A stretch of 64,000 bases of DNA from an uncultured Oscillospiraceae bacterium (GCA_949841465.1 CATKZW010000003.1:51968-115967); one strand, 5' to 3'; positions 53,818 to 63,930 are shown, counted from the first letter of the stretch. Translations and numbers: made by a program. The notes: generated by a model from the letters alone, not told the origin.

Positions 53818-56013
53818 ATGCCGAAAGAGAGTTTGAGCGTCTATCTGAGCGCTGTGGATGGAATGTCCCCGGTGCTGGCCTCTATCACAGACAAGACCAA
53901 GGCTCTGGACAAGGAAAGCCAGCAGCTCCAGCAGACCTATGAGGCTCTGCAAAAGGCCAACAGGACGTTGATTGAGCGAAAAACAGAGCTCCAGAAAAAG
54001 CTCCAGGAAGTCAATGAGGAGGTCAAAGAGGCCCGTAAGCAGCTCAAGGACTTGGGGGATGAGGCCAGCTCCGACGCCTTTAACAAGGCTGTGGAAAAGC
54101 AACAGGCCTTGAAGGATGAAATCGCGGGGACCACAAAGGCGCTTCAGGAAAACCAGAAGATCTACAAAGAAAACATTGAAACCATCCGCAAAGGCAGCAT
54201 GGAGGAGCAGGGGACCAGTTTGAAGGACGTCGCAAAAGGAATATTTGCCGGGCAGATTGGTCAGATGTTTTCCTCCTCACTGGGCGGGCTGGGCCAGTCC
54301 CTGCTGACCAGCGCCATCGGGACCCCGGAAGCGTCACTGATTTCGGATACCCTGAGCAACGCTATTTCCGGTGGTGCTGCGGGTGCAATGTTCGGGCCCT
54401 TGGGAATTGCCGCCGGCGCTGCTCTGGGCGGGATCTCCGGCTTAATTTCCGGCGGCACCAAAATCTTTGAAGCCAAAGACGACGCCTTTAAGGACTATTA
54501 CGGGGGCTTGTACTCCGACGTGAGCGGCCGCTCCGGGGAAATGGTGGGCACCGGCTCCACGTTGGCCTCCGGGCGAGAAACAGATCTGATCTCTTTCAAC
54601 ACGATGTTCAAGGACAAGCAGATCGCCCAGGACTACCTGGCGGACCTGGTGAACATGGCCAACGTCACGCCCTTCCTGTACGACGACCTGGTCTCCATGA
54701 GCAAGACGCTGGCCACCTACAGTTACAGCGGAGACAAGAACAGCGAGGACTACATCCTGCCCCTGCTCCAGACCATCGGCGACACCGGGGCCGCCCTGGG
54801 CATGGGCACCAGCGACATGAACAGCGTGGCCCAGGCCCTGGGTCGGATGAAGTCCAGCGATAAGACCACGCTGGAATATCTGAACATCCTCAACGACCGA
54901 GGCATCGGCGCAGTGGGGATGCTGGCGGACGCCAAAGGTGTGGACCAGGGCAAGATGTATGAAATGATCTCCAAGGGGCAGATTTCCGGCCGGGAGGCCG
55001 TGGAGATCATCACGGAGGCACTCCAGGAGGCCTACTCTGGTTCCATGCTGGAGCAGAGTCAGACCTTTTCGGGAATTTCCTCCACATTGGAGGGCTTGGA
55101 ACAGGAGCTCCAGAACGCGGGCGGCGACGCCTACAATACCCTGCGTCAGTCTGGCAAGAGCGCCATGGTGGATGCCTACGGCGGCGAGCTGGGAGACGCC
55201 ATCAAAGAGATCAACGCCGTCATGGGCGAGAACCTGGCCCGGCGGGAAAATCGTCAAGACCAGTATATGCGTGAGGTTTTGGATGCGGTGCTGAATGGGA
55301 ATCAAGGTTCTCTGTGGTCCACCTTCGACGAAGGCCAGCAGGACACCCTGACAGAGATGTCTCAGGAATTTGCCAAGTGGAGCCAGATATATGAGGCCAG
55401 CGGCAAGACTGACGCAGAGGCCGGGGCGCAGATGGAAGCGCTGTATGAGGAGGCCCAGGGACTGGCCCAGGCGTATTTTGACAACAGCGATGAGATGGCA
55501 CGACTCAACGAGATCGAGAGAGACGAAGTGGAGGCCATCCGGCAGGCCACGGCAGGGTTGGACGAGGCCACCCAGGCTACCTATAAGCTGAGTCAGTCAC
55601 TGAGCAAGGGATTGATTGTGCGGGGGATAGGCTTTTCTGCTGCACCCACCGCAAGTCAGATAGATGATGCCGAGAACACGCTGGCGTCCTGGCGGGCGGA
55701 CCCGGATTCTGTCAGCTCGGGACAAGTCGCGGCCGCGCAGATCGCGCAGGCGAACGCCATGGATGCGGCGAGGCGGAATGCCTTCGGCCTGGACCGCGTG
55801 CCCTATGACGATTACCCGGCCCTGCTCCACGAGGGGGAGCGGGTGCTCACCGCCAGCGAGGCCCGAGCCCAGGACGCCGGGAGCGCCCAGCCTTTGGCCA
55901 TCACCATCACCGGGAACAGCTTCACCGGCACCTCGGAGGAGATGGCAGACCAGCTGTGGGCTATCATCGTGCGCAAGATGGGTCAGGAGCTTACCGCCGC
56001 CGCGCCGAAATAG
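53818..56013 (+). CDS. Phage tail tape measure protein
   Basis: N-terminal coiled coil, Gly/Ala-rich hydrophobic middle, tape-measure-like C-terminus LLHEGERVLTASEARAQ. Confidence 0.85.
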   Translation: MPKESLSVYLSAVDGMSPVLASITDKTKALDKESQQLQQTYEALQKANRTLIERKTELQKKLQEVNEEVKEARKQLKDLGDEASSDAFNKAVEKQQALKDEIAGTTKALQENQKIYKENIETIRKGSMEEQGTSLKDVAKGIFAGQIGQMFSSSLGGLGQSLLTSAIGTPEASLISDTLSNAISGGAAGAMFGPLGIAAGAALGGISGLISGGTKIFEAKDDAFKDYYGGLYSDVSGRSGEMVGTGSTLASGRETDLISFNTMFKDKQIAQDYLADLVNMANVTPFLYDDLVSMSKTLATYSYSGDKNSEDYILPLLQTIGDTGAALGMGTSDMNSVAQALGRMKSSDKTTLEYLNILNDRGIGAVGMLADAKGVDQGKMYEMISKGQISGREAVEIITEALQEAYSGSMLEQSQTFSGISSTLEGLEQELQNAGGDAYNTLRQSGKSAMVDAYGGELGDAIKEINAVMGENLARRENRQDQYMREVLDAVLNGNQGSLWSTFDEGQQDTLTEMSQEFAKWSQIYEASGKTDAEAGAQMEALYEEAQGLAQAYFDNSDEMARLNEIERDEVEAIRQATAGLDEATQATYKLSQSLSKGLIVRGIGFSAAPTASQIDDAENTLASWRADPDSVSSGQVAAAQIAQANAMDAARRNAFGLDRVPYDDYPALLHEGERVLTASEARAQDAGSAQPLAITITGNSFTGTSEEMADQLWAIIVRKMGQELTAAAPK

Positions 56014-56022
56014 GAGGCCGAT

Positions 56023-56850
56023 ATGGAACGCATCATCATCCTGAAGAACACGGACACCGGGCAGGCCCTCACCCTGCCGGTGACGCCGTCCAGTTACCCC
56101 ATGGCGGCGGGCCGGGCTGTGGAGCGGCTGGACATGGCCCAGACTGGGCAGATCGCCCTGCCGGGGCTCAAGTCCCTGTTCGTGGGCACGCTGGAATTCA
56201 TGCTGCCCGCTCAGTCCTATCCGTTCCTCACCGCTGGGGCTGTGGCCCAGCCGTCCCACTACCTGGGGCAGCTCACCGAGTGGAGCGCGGCGGCCAACGT
56301 GTGCCGGTACATCGTCACCGGCACCGACATCAACGCCCCCGTGCTCCTGGGCCCACTGGACTACGGCGAGAACGATGGCACCAACGACGTCATCTGCAAG
56401 CTGCCGCTGTACGAGTACCGCTATCTGGACGAAGCCAAGGCGGAGAAGGTCACCCAGAACAACGGCCGCCCCGTGGATGCCGCCAGCCAGCCCGAGACGG
56501 CGGGCAGCTACACAGTGGTAAAAGGGGACAGTCTGTGGGCCATCTGCAAGAAGATCTACGGAGACGGCTCCCTGGCCTACAAGCTGGCCACCGCCAACGG
56601 CATCAAGAATCCCAACCTGATCTACCCCGGCCAGGTGCTCACCCTGCCAGACAAGGCGGCGCTGGCCGGGTACGCGGCCACGCCGGCCCCGGCGCTGGGC
56701 GGAAGCTCCAGGCAGGGGGCTGCCGCCGGCCAGAGCGAGAGCGGCACAGGGGAGGCAGCGGTCCCGGACGTGTCCGGCATCGTGAACACAGCGAAAGAGG
56801 TCGCTGCGCAGGTCCATGCGGCGATCCGGGCTGCTATCGGGCTGAAATGA
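56023..56850 (+). CDS. LysM domain tail/baseplate protein (XkdP-like)
   Basis: YTVVKGDSLWAICKKIYGDGSLAYKLATANGIKNPNLIYPGQVLTLP. Confidence 0.9.
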   Translation: MERIIILKNTDTGQALTLPVTPSSYPMAAGRAVERLDMAQTGQIALPGLKSLFVGTLEFMLPAQSYPFLTAGAVAQPSHYLGQLTEWSAAANVCRYIVTGTDINAPVLLGPLDYGENDGTNDVICKLPLYEYRYLDEAKAEKVTQNNGRPVDAASQPETAGSYTVVKGDSLWAICKKIYGDGSLAYKLATANGIKNPNLIYPGQVLTLPDKAALAGYAATPAPALGGSSRQGAAAGQSESGTGEAAVPDVSGIVNTAKEVAAQVHAAIRAAIGLK

Positions 56851-56857
56851 GGCAGAT

Positions 56858-57856
56858 GTGGAACAGGAATATGTGAAGATCCGCGCCACCAACCCGGACG
56901 GCTTTACCGCCAACATTACCCAGCTGTGCCGCTCCATCACCTGGTCCGGGGACTGGCGCAACGCCGCCCGGACCCTGCGGTATTCCCCCATGGTTTCCGC
57001 TGTCGATATCCACCTGCCCCGTGCTCCTACGGAACTGGGCGGATCGGTGCAGTTCTGGCGGGAGTCCGACCTGCTCATGGACGCCTACGCGCTGGAGCGC
57101 ACCCGGGACAGCCTGGGGAACACCATCGACGTCACCGCCTATGACCGGGGACTGTACCTCACCCGCAACAGTGATTTCCGGCGGGTGGAGAAGCAGACGG
57201 CGGAGGCGGTCACCGCCTCGGTGTGCGGCAAGTTCGGCATCCCGGTGGGGGAGCTGGCCGCCACCGGCGTGCCCATCACCCGGAACTTTATCGGGGTGAC
57301 AGTGTACAAGATCATCATGACCATGTATTCCCTGGCCTCGGACCAGACCGGCAAGCAGTACCGCATCCGCTTCCGGGGCTCCAAGCTGGAAGTGGTGGAG
57401 ATGAAGCAGTCCGATGAGTCGATGATCCTAAAGCCGGGGAGCAATCTGCTGTCCTGCGTGGCCAAGGAGAGCGCCAGCTCCATGACCAACTCTGTGGCCG
57501 TCTACGACGACCAGTATAATCTGGTCACCATCCAGGAAGATGGCGAGGCCGTGAAGCTCTACGGGCTGATGCAGGCAGCCATCCGCTCCGGGGCCTACGA
57601 CAATCCCGGAGGACACGCCCAGCAGATCTTGAAAGAGAACGGGCTCAAGACCACCATCACAGTCAATACCCTGGGCAATCTCAAACTCATCACCGGGAGC
57701 ACAGTGGTGGTGGAGGAGCCGGCGACGGGCGTCAACGGCCTGTTCTGGATCATCTCCGATACCCACACCTGGCAGCGGGGGATCTACCAGACCAAGCTGA
57801 CGCTGTCGCTGGGGGGGCTCATGGACAAGCAGACGGCGGGCAGCGAGGCCAAGTGA
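56858..57856 (+). CDS. Baseplate hub protein (XkdQ/late control D-like)
   Basis: GTG start; IDVTAYDRGLYLTRNSDFRRVEKQTAEAVTASVCGKFGIPVGELAATGVPITRNFIGVTVYKIIMTMYSLAS. Confidence 0.85.
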   Translation: MEQEYVKIRATNPDGFTANITQLCRSITWSGDWRNAARTLRYSPMVSAVDIHLPRAPTELGGSVQFWRESDLLMDAYALERTRDSLGNTIDVTAYDRGLYLTRNSDFRRVEKQTAEAVTASVCGKFGIPVGELAATGVPITRNFIGVTVYKIIMTMYSLASDQTGKQYRIRFRGSKLEVVEMKQSDESMILKPGSNLLSCVAKESASSMTNSVAVYDDQYNLVTIQEDGEAVKLYGLMQAAIRSGAYDNPGGHAQQILKENGLKTTITVNTLGNLKLITGSTVVVEEPATGVNGLFWIISDTHTWQRGIYQTKLTLSLGGLMDKQTAGSEAK

Positions 57857-57871
57857 CAGGAGGGATTCGAT

Positions 57872-58351
57872 TTGGACGGCAATCCATACGCGGCAATGGT
57901 GGCTCTGATCCGGGAGCAGGCGTCGGACACCAACCCCGCCGGAGACAGCGCCAAGGCGGGTTTAGGTGCGGCCCCGGTCCGGATGCGGCTGGGGCAGGTG
58001 GTCAGCACCGTGCCACTGAAGGTAAAGGTGGCGGGGCTGACCCAGCCAACCGAGGCGCTGAAGATCAACGAGCGCCTGGTGAAAGGGGCCAAGTGGAAGA
58101 CCAGGACCACCAGCCCCAGCAGCGACTACGGCGGGCTGACGGGCCCCATTTCGGGACCGGTATCGCACCCTCCCGGCATGGGCGCTCTTGTGGAGTTCAC
58201 CGGCGGCCAGGTGCATGTAGAGGAGACCGTTATCGACGAGGCCGCGGTGGAGCAGCTGGAGCTGGACCTGGCGGAGGGAGATACGGTGCTGCTGCTCACC
58301 GAGGATGACCAGGTGTTTTATATCCTCATGAAGGTGGTGGACGCGGTATGA
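57872..58351 (+). CDS. DUF2577/XkdR-like baseplate protein
   Basis: TTG start; MDGNPYAAMVALIREQASDTNPAGDSAKAGLGAAPVRMRLGQVVSTVPLKV. Confidence 0.8.
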   Translation: MDGNPYAAMVALIREQASDTNPAGDSAKAGLGAAPVRMRLGQVVSTVPLKVKVAGLTQPTEALKINERLVKGAKWKTRTTSPSSDYGGLTGPISGPVSHPPGMGALVEFTGGQVHVEETVIDEAAVEQLELDLAEGDTVLLLTEDDQVFYILMKVVDAV

Positions 58352-58776
58352 GCATTTTCCCTATGATCTCGCCGCCGGACGACCAGAGTGGCCAGACTCA
58401 GGCCCTGCCCCTGTGCCGGGAGGTGGCTTGGGATTTTGAGCACGACGTGCCCGTCTTCCGGGGCGGGGAGCCGGTGGTAGCCACGAAGAAGGAGGCGCTG
58501 AAGGTGTGGATCTGGCGGGCCCTGCGCACGCCCCGGTTTAAGTATGAGATCTACACCTGGGCCTATGGGTCCGAATTTGAGAGCCTGCTGGGCCAGGCGT
58601 ACACCGACGCCGTCAAGACCGCCGAGGCCCCCCGCTATCTGCGGGAGTGCCTGCTCATCAACCCGTATATCACGGCTGTCAAGGATATTTCCGTCACATT
58701 CGAGGCTGCCCGGCTCACGGTGAAGGGGACGGCGGTCACCATCTATGGGGAGGTGGATTTCAATGCCATTGTTTGA
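58348..58776 (+). CDS. DUF2634/XkdS-like baseplate protein
   Basis: TKKEALKVWIWRALRTPRFKYEIYTWAYGSEFESLLGQ. Confidence 0.85.
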   Translation: MSIFPMISPPDDQSGQTQALPLCREVAWDFEHDVPVFRGGEPVVATKKEALKVWIWRALRTPRFKYEIYTWAYGSEFESLLGQAYTDAVKTAEAPRYLRECLLINPYITAVKDISVTFEAARLTVKGTAVTIYGEVDFNAIV

Positions 58777-59812
58777 CGGCGTGACGCCGGAAGCCATCCT
58801 GGAACGTGTCTTAAGCCGGATGGGCACCGACCTCCAGACCCGGGAGGGGTCCTACGCCTACGACCAGGCCGCGCCCCTCTCCTTTGAGATCTGGCGGGTG
58901 CTCATGACGCTGGATGAGCTCATCGAGGCGTTCTACGTTAACGAGAACAGCGGGCCCTACCTGGACGCCCACGCCAGACTATTTGCCATGAGCCGCCGGG
59001 AGGGAGCCAAAGCAGCAGCCAAGATGAACTTCCAGGGCCGGGACGGCACGGTGGTACCCGCCGGGAGCCTGTTCTACGCCGCCGGGACGATGGAATTCCG
59101 GCTGGCGGCGGATGCCACGCTGAAGGACGGCACTGCGGAGGGCTGGCTGCTGGCCTCCGACATAGGCGCTGCCTACAACGTCCCCGCGGGGACCATCGAC
59201 CAGATCGGGCACACCATCCCCGGCCTGGAGAAGTTCACCAATGAAGAGGCTCAGGGCGGCGCGGACCCGGAGAGCGACAAGGACCTGTTCGAGCGCCTGG
59301 ACGAGAAGCGCAAGCGTCCCCCCACCAGCGGCAACGAGGCCCATTACAGGGAGTGGGCGCTGAGCGTCAACGGGGTGGGGGCGGTGCGGGTGACGCCGCT
59401 GTGGCGGGGCCCGGGGACGGTGAAGGTGCTCATCGCGGGCTTCGACCGCTGTCCGGTGGATGAGGCCATCGTGGGCGACTGCGCCAAATACATCCAGACC
59501 CGGCGGCCCGTGGGGGCGGACGTGACGGTGGCTTCCGCCGTGGCCGTGGAGGTGGATGTGTCCGCCCAGGTGGTGCTTACCCCCACCGCGTCCCTCTCCG
59601 CCGTGGAGGCGGCCTTCGCGTCCAAACTGGACGCCTATCTGGCCAGCGCGGCTTTCGAGGAGCTCACCGTCTACGTCAACCGGGTGGGGGCGCTGCTCAT
59701 GGACATCGACGGGGTGGTGGACTATGACGGGCTCGCCCTCAACGGCTCGGAGGAAAACCTGGCGCTGGGCGAGGACGGCGTACCGGTGAGAGGGAGGGTG
59801 GAGCTGGTTTGA
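58763..59812 (+). CDS. Baseplate J/gp47-like protein (XkdT-like)
   Basis: MPLFDGVTPEAILERVLSRMGTDLQTREGSYAYDQAAPLSFEIWRVL...NEEAQGGADPESDKDLFERLDEKRKRPPTSGNEAHYREWA. Confidence 0.92.
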   Translation: MPLFDGVTPEAILERVLSRMGTDLQTREGSYAYDQAAPLSFEIWRVLMTLDELIEAFYVNENSGPYLDAHARLFAMSRREGAKAAAKMNFQGRDGTVVPAGSLFYAAGTMEFRLAADATLKDGTAEGWLLASDIGAAYNVPAGTIDQIGHTIPGLEKFTNEEAQGGADPESDKDLFERLDEKRKRPPTSGNEAHYREWALSVNGVGAVRVTPLWRGPGTVKVLIAGFDRCPVDEAIVGDCAKYIQTRRPVGADVTVASAVAVEVDVSAQVVLTPTASLSAVEAAFASKLDAYLASAAFEELTVYVNRVGALLMDIDGVVDYDGLALNGSEENLALGEDGVPVRGRVELV

Positions 59813-60426
59813 GAGAGCTGATGAGCTATCTCCCGGAAAACTACCTGGCTAGTCGGGAGACTGTCGCGTTCCAGGAGGCGCTCCAGCCCGAGGTGGGTGT
59901 CATGTGGGAGGCCCGGGACGACCTTCTGGCTCAGCTGGACCTGTGGACTGCAACCTGGGGGTTAGACCTCTGGGAGACCGCCCTGGGGCTGTCCAACGGC
60001 CAGGGACTGGATTTGGACGCCCGGCGGCGCACTGTAGCCGCCAAGCTTCAGGGGAGGACCGTCACCACGCCCCAGGTGGTCAGGGACATGGCGGAGACCT
60101 TGCTGGGGGTCCCCGTGACCGTCACCGAGATGTTCGGCGAATACACGGTGCTGCTAACCACCCCCGCCGGGTATCTGCCGCGCCTTCAGACGGTCCGGCT
60201 GCGTACGCAACTCCGGGACGTTATGCCCGCCCACTTGGATTTTCAGGTTGTGGTTCCCACCGCGGCCTGCCTGCCCATCACCCCCCGTCTGGGCCCCCGG
60301 CAGGGACAGGCGGGCCCGCCGGTGTTCCACCCCGGGACAGTTACCGCCGCGATGTACATCACTCCTCACATGAGGAGCAATTTCAGCACTGTGACGCTGC
60401 CCATGGCGTCGCAGGAAGGAGGATGA
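59809..60426 (+). CDS. Phage tail protein, DUF2313/XkdU-like
   Basis: MRELMSYLPENYLASRETVAFQEALQPEV...DARRRTVAAKLQGR. Confidence 0.8.
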   Translation: MRELMSYLPENYLASRETVAFQEALQPEVGVMWEARDDLLAQLDLWTATWGLDLWETALGLSNGQGLDLDARRRTVAAKLQGRTVTTPQVVRDMAETLLGVPVTVTEMFGEYTVLLTTPAGYLPRLQTVRLRTQLRDVMPAHLDFQVVVPTAACLPITPRLGPRQGQAGPPVFHPGTVTAAMYITPHMRSNFSTVTLPMASQEGG

Positions 60427-60430
60427 GCTT

Positions 60431-61108
60431 ATGGGCTATTGCGTATACATGACAAGGGCCGGATATGCCCTCCAGGCTAAATTGTTCGCCGAGGGCGGCG
60501 ATTTTGAAGTCACCCGGGTCATGGTGGGCTCCGGCATTCTGCCCGAGGAGACAGACCCCAGCGGGCTTACCGATCTGATTGCGCCCAGGGCGGCGGCCAC
60601 CTCCACCAGTCCGGTGCGAAAGGGACTGGAGGTCGCACTGTCCATCGAATTCCGATCCGATCTGTGCGAGGAAATGGAGGAGGCGTTCCAGATCACCGAG
60701 TACGGCGTTTTCGCTGTGGGAGCGGAAGGGGAGGAGGAGCTGGTGCTGTACGCCGACCTCAGCGACTACCCGGACACCGCTGTGCCGGAGAAATACGGCG
60801 GCTGTGTGCGGCGCTACCCCGTAATCATAACTGTGGGTCCGGAGGCCGGGGCACAGCTGGACTACCCGGCGGGAGCGTGGGTGACCTGGGAAGAACTGGC
60901 CGAGGCCATCGCGGCCCACGACGGCGATCCTGCCGCCCATCCGTACCTGCTGAACCTGTGCGCGGGGCTGGACGCACGGCTGGCGCTGCTGGAGCTGATG
61001 TACAACACGCAGATCAGCGGCAACCCGTTCACCGTCACCTTTGAGAGCCTGACGGGGCTGGTTGCGACCGGGGTGTGGAATGTGACACTGGGCCGCCTGG
61101 AATTCTGA
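60431..61108 (+). CDS. Phage tail/fiber protein
   Basis: MGYCVYMTRAGYALQAKLFAEGGDFEVTRVMVGSGILPEETDPSGLTDLIAP. Confidence 0.75.
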   Translation: MGYCVYMTRAGYALQAKLFAEGGDFEVTRVMVGSGILPEETDPSGLTDLIAPRAAATSTSPVRKGLEVALSIEFRSDLCEEMEEAFQITEYGVFAVGAEGEEELVLYADLSDYPDTAVPEKYGGCVRRYPVIITVGPEAGAQLDYPAGAWVTWEELAEAIAAHDGDPAAHPYLLNLCAGLDARLALLELMYNTQISGNPFTVTFESLTGLVATGVWNVTLGRLEF

Positions 61109-61125
61109 GAGAGGAGGAAGGTTTT

Positions 61126-62982
61126 ATGGCACTGGTAAAACTGAGCACGAAAGCGGTTGGCAGCACTGTCAAAATCAAGGTAAACGGAACCCTGCGGAAC
61201 TTCATCGTGGTCCACCAGGGCAGACCGTCCAGTCTTTACGACGCATCCTGCGACGGCACTTGGCTGCTGATGGAGGATATTTATGAAGCCAGAGCATGGA
61301 ATAGCAACAACATCAACGACTACGCCAACAGTACGATCCATTCTTATCTGAACAGTACCTTCCTGAACCTGATTGATGCCAATATCCGAGCGCAGATCAA
61401 ACAGGTGAAAATTCCCTATCGATCCGGCAATGGCGAAACCGGAGCCGTCAGGAGCGGAGCCAATGGCCTGAGCGCAAAAATCTTTCTGATCTCCGCCTAT
61501 GAGGTCGGCTGCACGAAGAGCAATACCGGCGTTGCGGACCTGATTATTGACGGCGCAAAGCTGGCCTATTTTCAGGACAGCAATAGCTCGTCTGAGAAAA
61601 TCGCAAAACTGAACGGTTCTGCCGCGAACTGGCGATTGCGCACACCGGTTGCCAACTTCTATGCAGGCAGCCTAGTCGTAAATCTCAATGGTCTCATTGT
61701 CAGCAACGAGTGTCGTATTGATGTAGGTATCCGCCCCACTTTGATACTTCCCTCTTCCCTCCTGGTCTCTGAAGATGGCTCTGTCGTAACAAATACAGCT
61801 CCCGCCACGCCCGCCAGTATCACCGTTCCCAGTCAGATCAACGGCGGCAGCACCGTCACTGTGAGCTGGGGAGCCAGCACCGATGCCGAGGGAAATCTGG
61901 AGGGCTATAAGGTGGAGCGGTCCATCAACGGCGGGTCCTCCTGGTCCCAGATCTACCAGGGCACCGGCAGGAGCACCACCAACAACGTCGCCTTTGGCAC
62001 CGCCTCCGTGATGTACCGGGTCAAAGCCTATGATACAGAGGGGCTGGAATCCGGCTATAAGGTCAGCGGGCAGGTAACTGTCATCAACAACACCGCACCC
62101 ACTACGCCGGGAAGTATAACCGTCCCTAAAGAGGTAAACGGCGGGAAGACGCTGACCATCTCCTGGGGTGTGTCCACGGACGACCAGAACAATCTGTCCG
62201 GGTACAGTTTGGAGCGCCAGGTAGATGGCGGTTCATGGACAGCGGTCTACACCGGCAGCGCCCGGAGCTATACCGACACCATCACCAAGGGCTGGAAAAC
62301 GGTTGCGTACCGGGTGAGGGCCTATGACAGCGCCAGCGCCTACAGCGGCTTCATCACCTCTGAGACGCGAACGGTAAACAATAATACGCCCCCGGTCATT
62401 ACCTGTGCATCCGCCAGTGGCAGCAGCCTGGGGACCAAAAGCAATGGCTTCACCGTAAGCTACTCCGTGGACGATGCAGAAGGAGATAAGGTCACTGTTA
62501 CCGAGGCCATTGATGGGAAGACCCTGCGGACATTTTCCGTCACGCTGAAAGCGCAGAACAGCTTCCAGATCACCGGTGAGACCTTCATGAAATTGCTCAA
62601 CGGCAAACATACGCTGACCATTACCGCCAGCGACAGCAAGGTCAGCGCCGTGCATAGTCTTACCTTCTCCAAACTGGTTACCAGCGCCTCTGTCACCCTG
62701 AAACAGCCTATGGCCGCCGACGGGCCCATTACTGTGTGCGTACTGGCAGTATCCGGCTTCATCCCGGCGGATGCTGAGTATGCGGTTGAGGTGACTAACA
62801 ACGCCAAGGACAACGCACCCGTGTGGGAGGACTGCACCGCTGCCGTCAGAGCCGGGGCAAATCACGTGTTCTCAAACAAGACAGCCGCCAAAGGGTTCGC
62901 GTTCAACTTTCGGCTGAACGTCAGCAGGGGGAGCAGCGGCACAGGCGGCTACATCACATCAGTGCAGGGAGGGTTCCAGTAA
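61126..62982 (+). CDS. Tail tip/receptor-binding candidate: DUF6273-like domain + two FN3-like repeats
   Basis: ARAWNSNNINDYANSTIHSYLNSTFLN...NWRLRTPVANFYAGSLVVN; tandem ITVPSQINGGSTVTVSWGAS / ITVPKEVNGGKTLTISWGVS repeats. Confidence 0.8.
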   Translation: MALVKLSTKAVGSTVKIKVNGTLRNFIVVHQGRPSSLYDASCDGTWLLMEDIYEARAWNSNNINDYANSTIHSYLNSTFLNLIDANIRAQIKQVKIPYRSGNGETGAVRSGANGLSAKIFLISAYEVGCTKSNTGVADLIIDGAKLAYFQDSNSSSEKIAKLNGSAANWRLRTPVANFYAGSLVVNLNGLIVSNECRIDVGIRPTLILPSSLLVSEDGSVVTNTAPATPASITVPSQINGGSTVTVSWGASTDAEGNLEGYKVERSINGGSSWSQIYQGTGRSTTNNVAFGTASVMYRVKAYDTEGLESGYKVSGQVTVINNTAPTTPGSITVPKEVNGGKTLTISWGVSTDDQNNLSGYSLERQVDGGSWTAVYTGSARSYTDTITKGWKTVAYRVRAYDSASAYSGFITSETRTVNNNTPPVITCASASGSSLGTKSNGFTVSYSVDDAEGDKVTVTEAIDGKTLRTFSVTLKAQNSFQITGETFMKLLNGKHTLTITASDSKVSAVHSLTFSKLVTSASVTLKQPMAADGPITVCVLAVSGFIPADAEYAVEVTNNAKDNAPVWEDCTAAVRAGANHVFSNKTAAKGFAFNFRLNVSRGSSGTGGYITSVQGGFQ

Positions 62983-63479
62983 TGGGGCTGAACATAATCA
63001 GGACGGACAGCGTCCGCGATCTGCAAATGAAGGAAGCGGGCGTTACGCCGCCCAGGGACTGGAACGACGTGGAGCAGGTGCGGGAGGCAAAGCGGCAGGA
63101 GATCGGGTTGGCCTGTTCCGCCGCAATTTACGCGGGCGTTGATGTGGGCGAATCGCACTACAGCCTGACGGAGCACGATCAGACGGAGATCATGGCACAG
63201 TACGCCGCAGTCAGGGAGGGCGCGGCGGCGGTGCCATACCATGCCGACGGCGAGCTGTGCCGGATGTACGGCGCGGAGGAGTTTGCGGCGCTGGCTCAAG
63301 CGGCCACGGGGCATGTGTTCTATCACCGGACGTACTGCAACCACGTCAACGCCTGGATCAAGCGGGCGGGACTGGACGAACTGGCGGGCGTCACCTATGG
63401 AGCGGCCTTGCCGGAGGACTTGGCGGAGAGCATGGCCGCCATCATCAGCGCGGCGGGAGGTGGAACCGATGCTGTGTAA
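62982..63479 (+). CDS. Hypothetical phage protein
   Basis: MGLNIIRTDSVRDLQMKEAGVTPPRDWNDVEQVREAKRQEIGLACSAAIYAGVDVGESHYSLTEHDQTEIMAQ. Confidence 0.7.
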   Translation: MGLNIIRTDSVRDLQMKEAGVTPPRDWNDVEQVREAKRQEIGLACSAAIYAGVDVGESHYSLTEHDQTEIMAQYAAVREGAAAVPYHADGELCRMYGAEEFAALAQAATGHVFYHRTYCNHVNAWIKRAGLDELAGVTYGAALPEDLAESMAAIISAAGGGTDAV

Positions 63480-63888
63480 ATGGCAAGGCCACCTCGTGCG
63501 CTGGCTGTGCGGCGGGGTGCTGTATGGGATGCTGGAGACGTTCTGGCGGGGCCACACCCACTGGACGATGATGCTGCTGGCGGCGGCGCTGTGCATCCCG
63601 CTGGATGTGGCAAACGAGCATATGCCCTGGTCGTTGCCCCTGTGGGTGCAAGCAATCCTGGGCGGGCTGACCATTACCGCGGGGGAGCTGCTGGCGGGGC
63701 TTGTACTCAACGTCTGGCTGGGGCTGGGCATCTGGGACTACTCCGGCCAGTGGGGCAACCTCTGGGGGCAGATATGCCCGCTGTACACTGCCTTGTGGTG
63801 TCTGCTGGCCGGGCCGGTGATCGTGGCCTTCGACTGGCTGGATCATTGGCTGTGCGGTGGGGAGAGGCCCAGATACAGGCTGATTTGA
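63469..63888 (+). CDS. Polytopic membrane protein (PF06541-like putative ABC-transporter type IV)
   Basis: MLCKWQGHLVRWLCGGVLYGMLETFWRGHTHWTMMLLAAALCIPLD...QWGNLWGQICPLYTALWCLLAGPVIVAF. Confidence 0.7.
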   Translation: MLCKWQGHLVRWLCGGVLYGMLETFWRGHTHWTMMLLAAALCIPLDVANEHMPWSLPLWVQAILGGLTITAGELLAGLVLNVWLGLGIWDYSGQWGNLWGQICPLYTALWCLLAGPVIVAFDWLDHWLCGGERPRYRLI

Positions 63889-63901
63889 ACCGACGGCCAT
63901 A

Positions 63902-63930
63902 AGAAAAAGCCGCCCGATGGGCGGCAGGGT
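63902..63930 (+). terminator. Hairpin/terminator after the membrane protein gene
   Basis: aaaagccgcccgatgggcggcagggttt. Confidence 0.45.

Noticed and set aside
61126-62982. Diversity-generating retroelement target
   Set aside because: The tail protein has a DUF6273-like domain but no reverse transcriptase, template repeat or C-terminal variable repeat was visible in the window.
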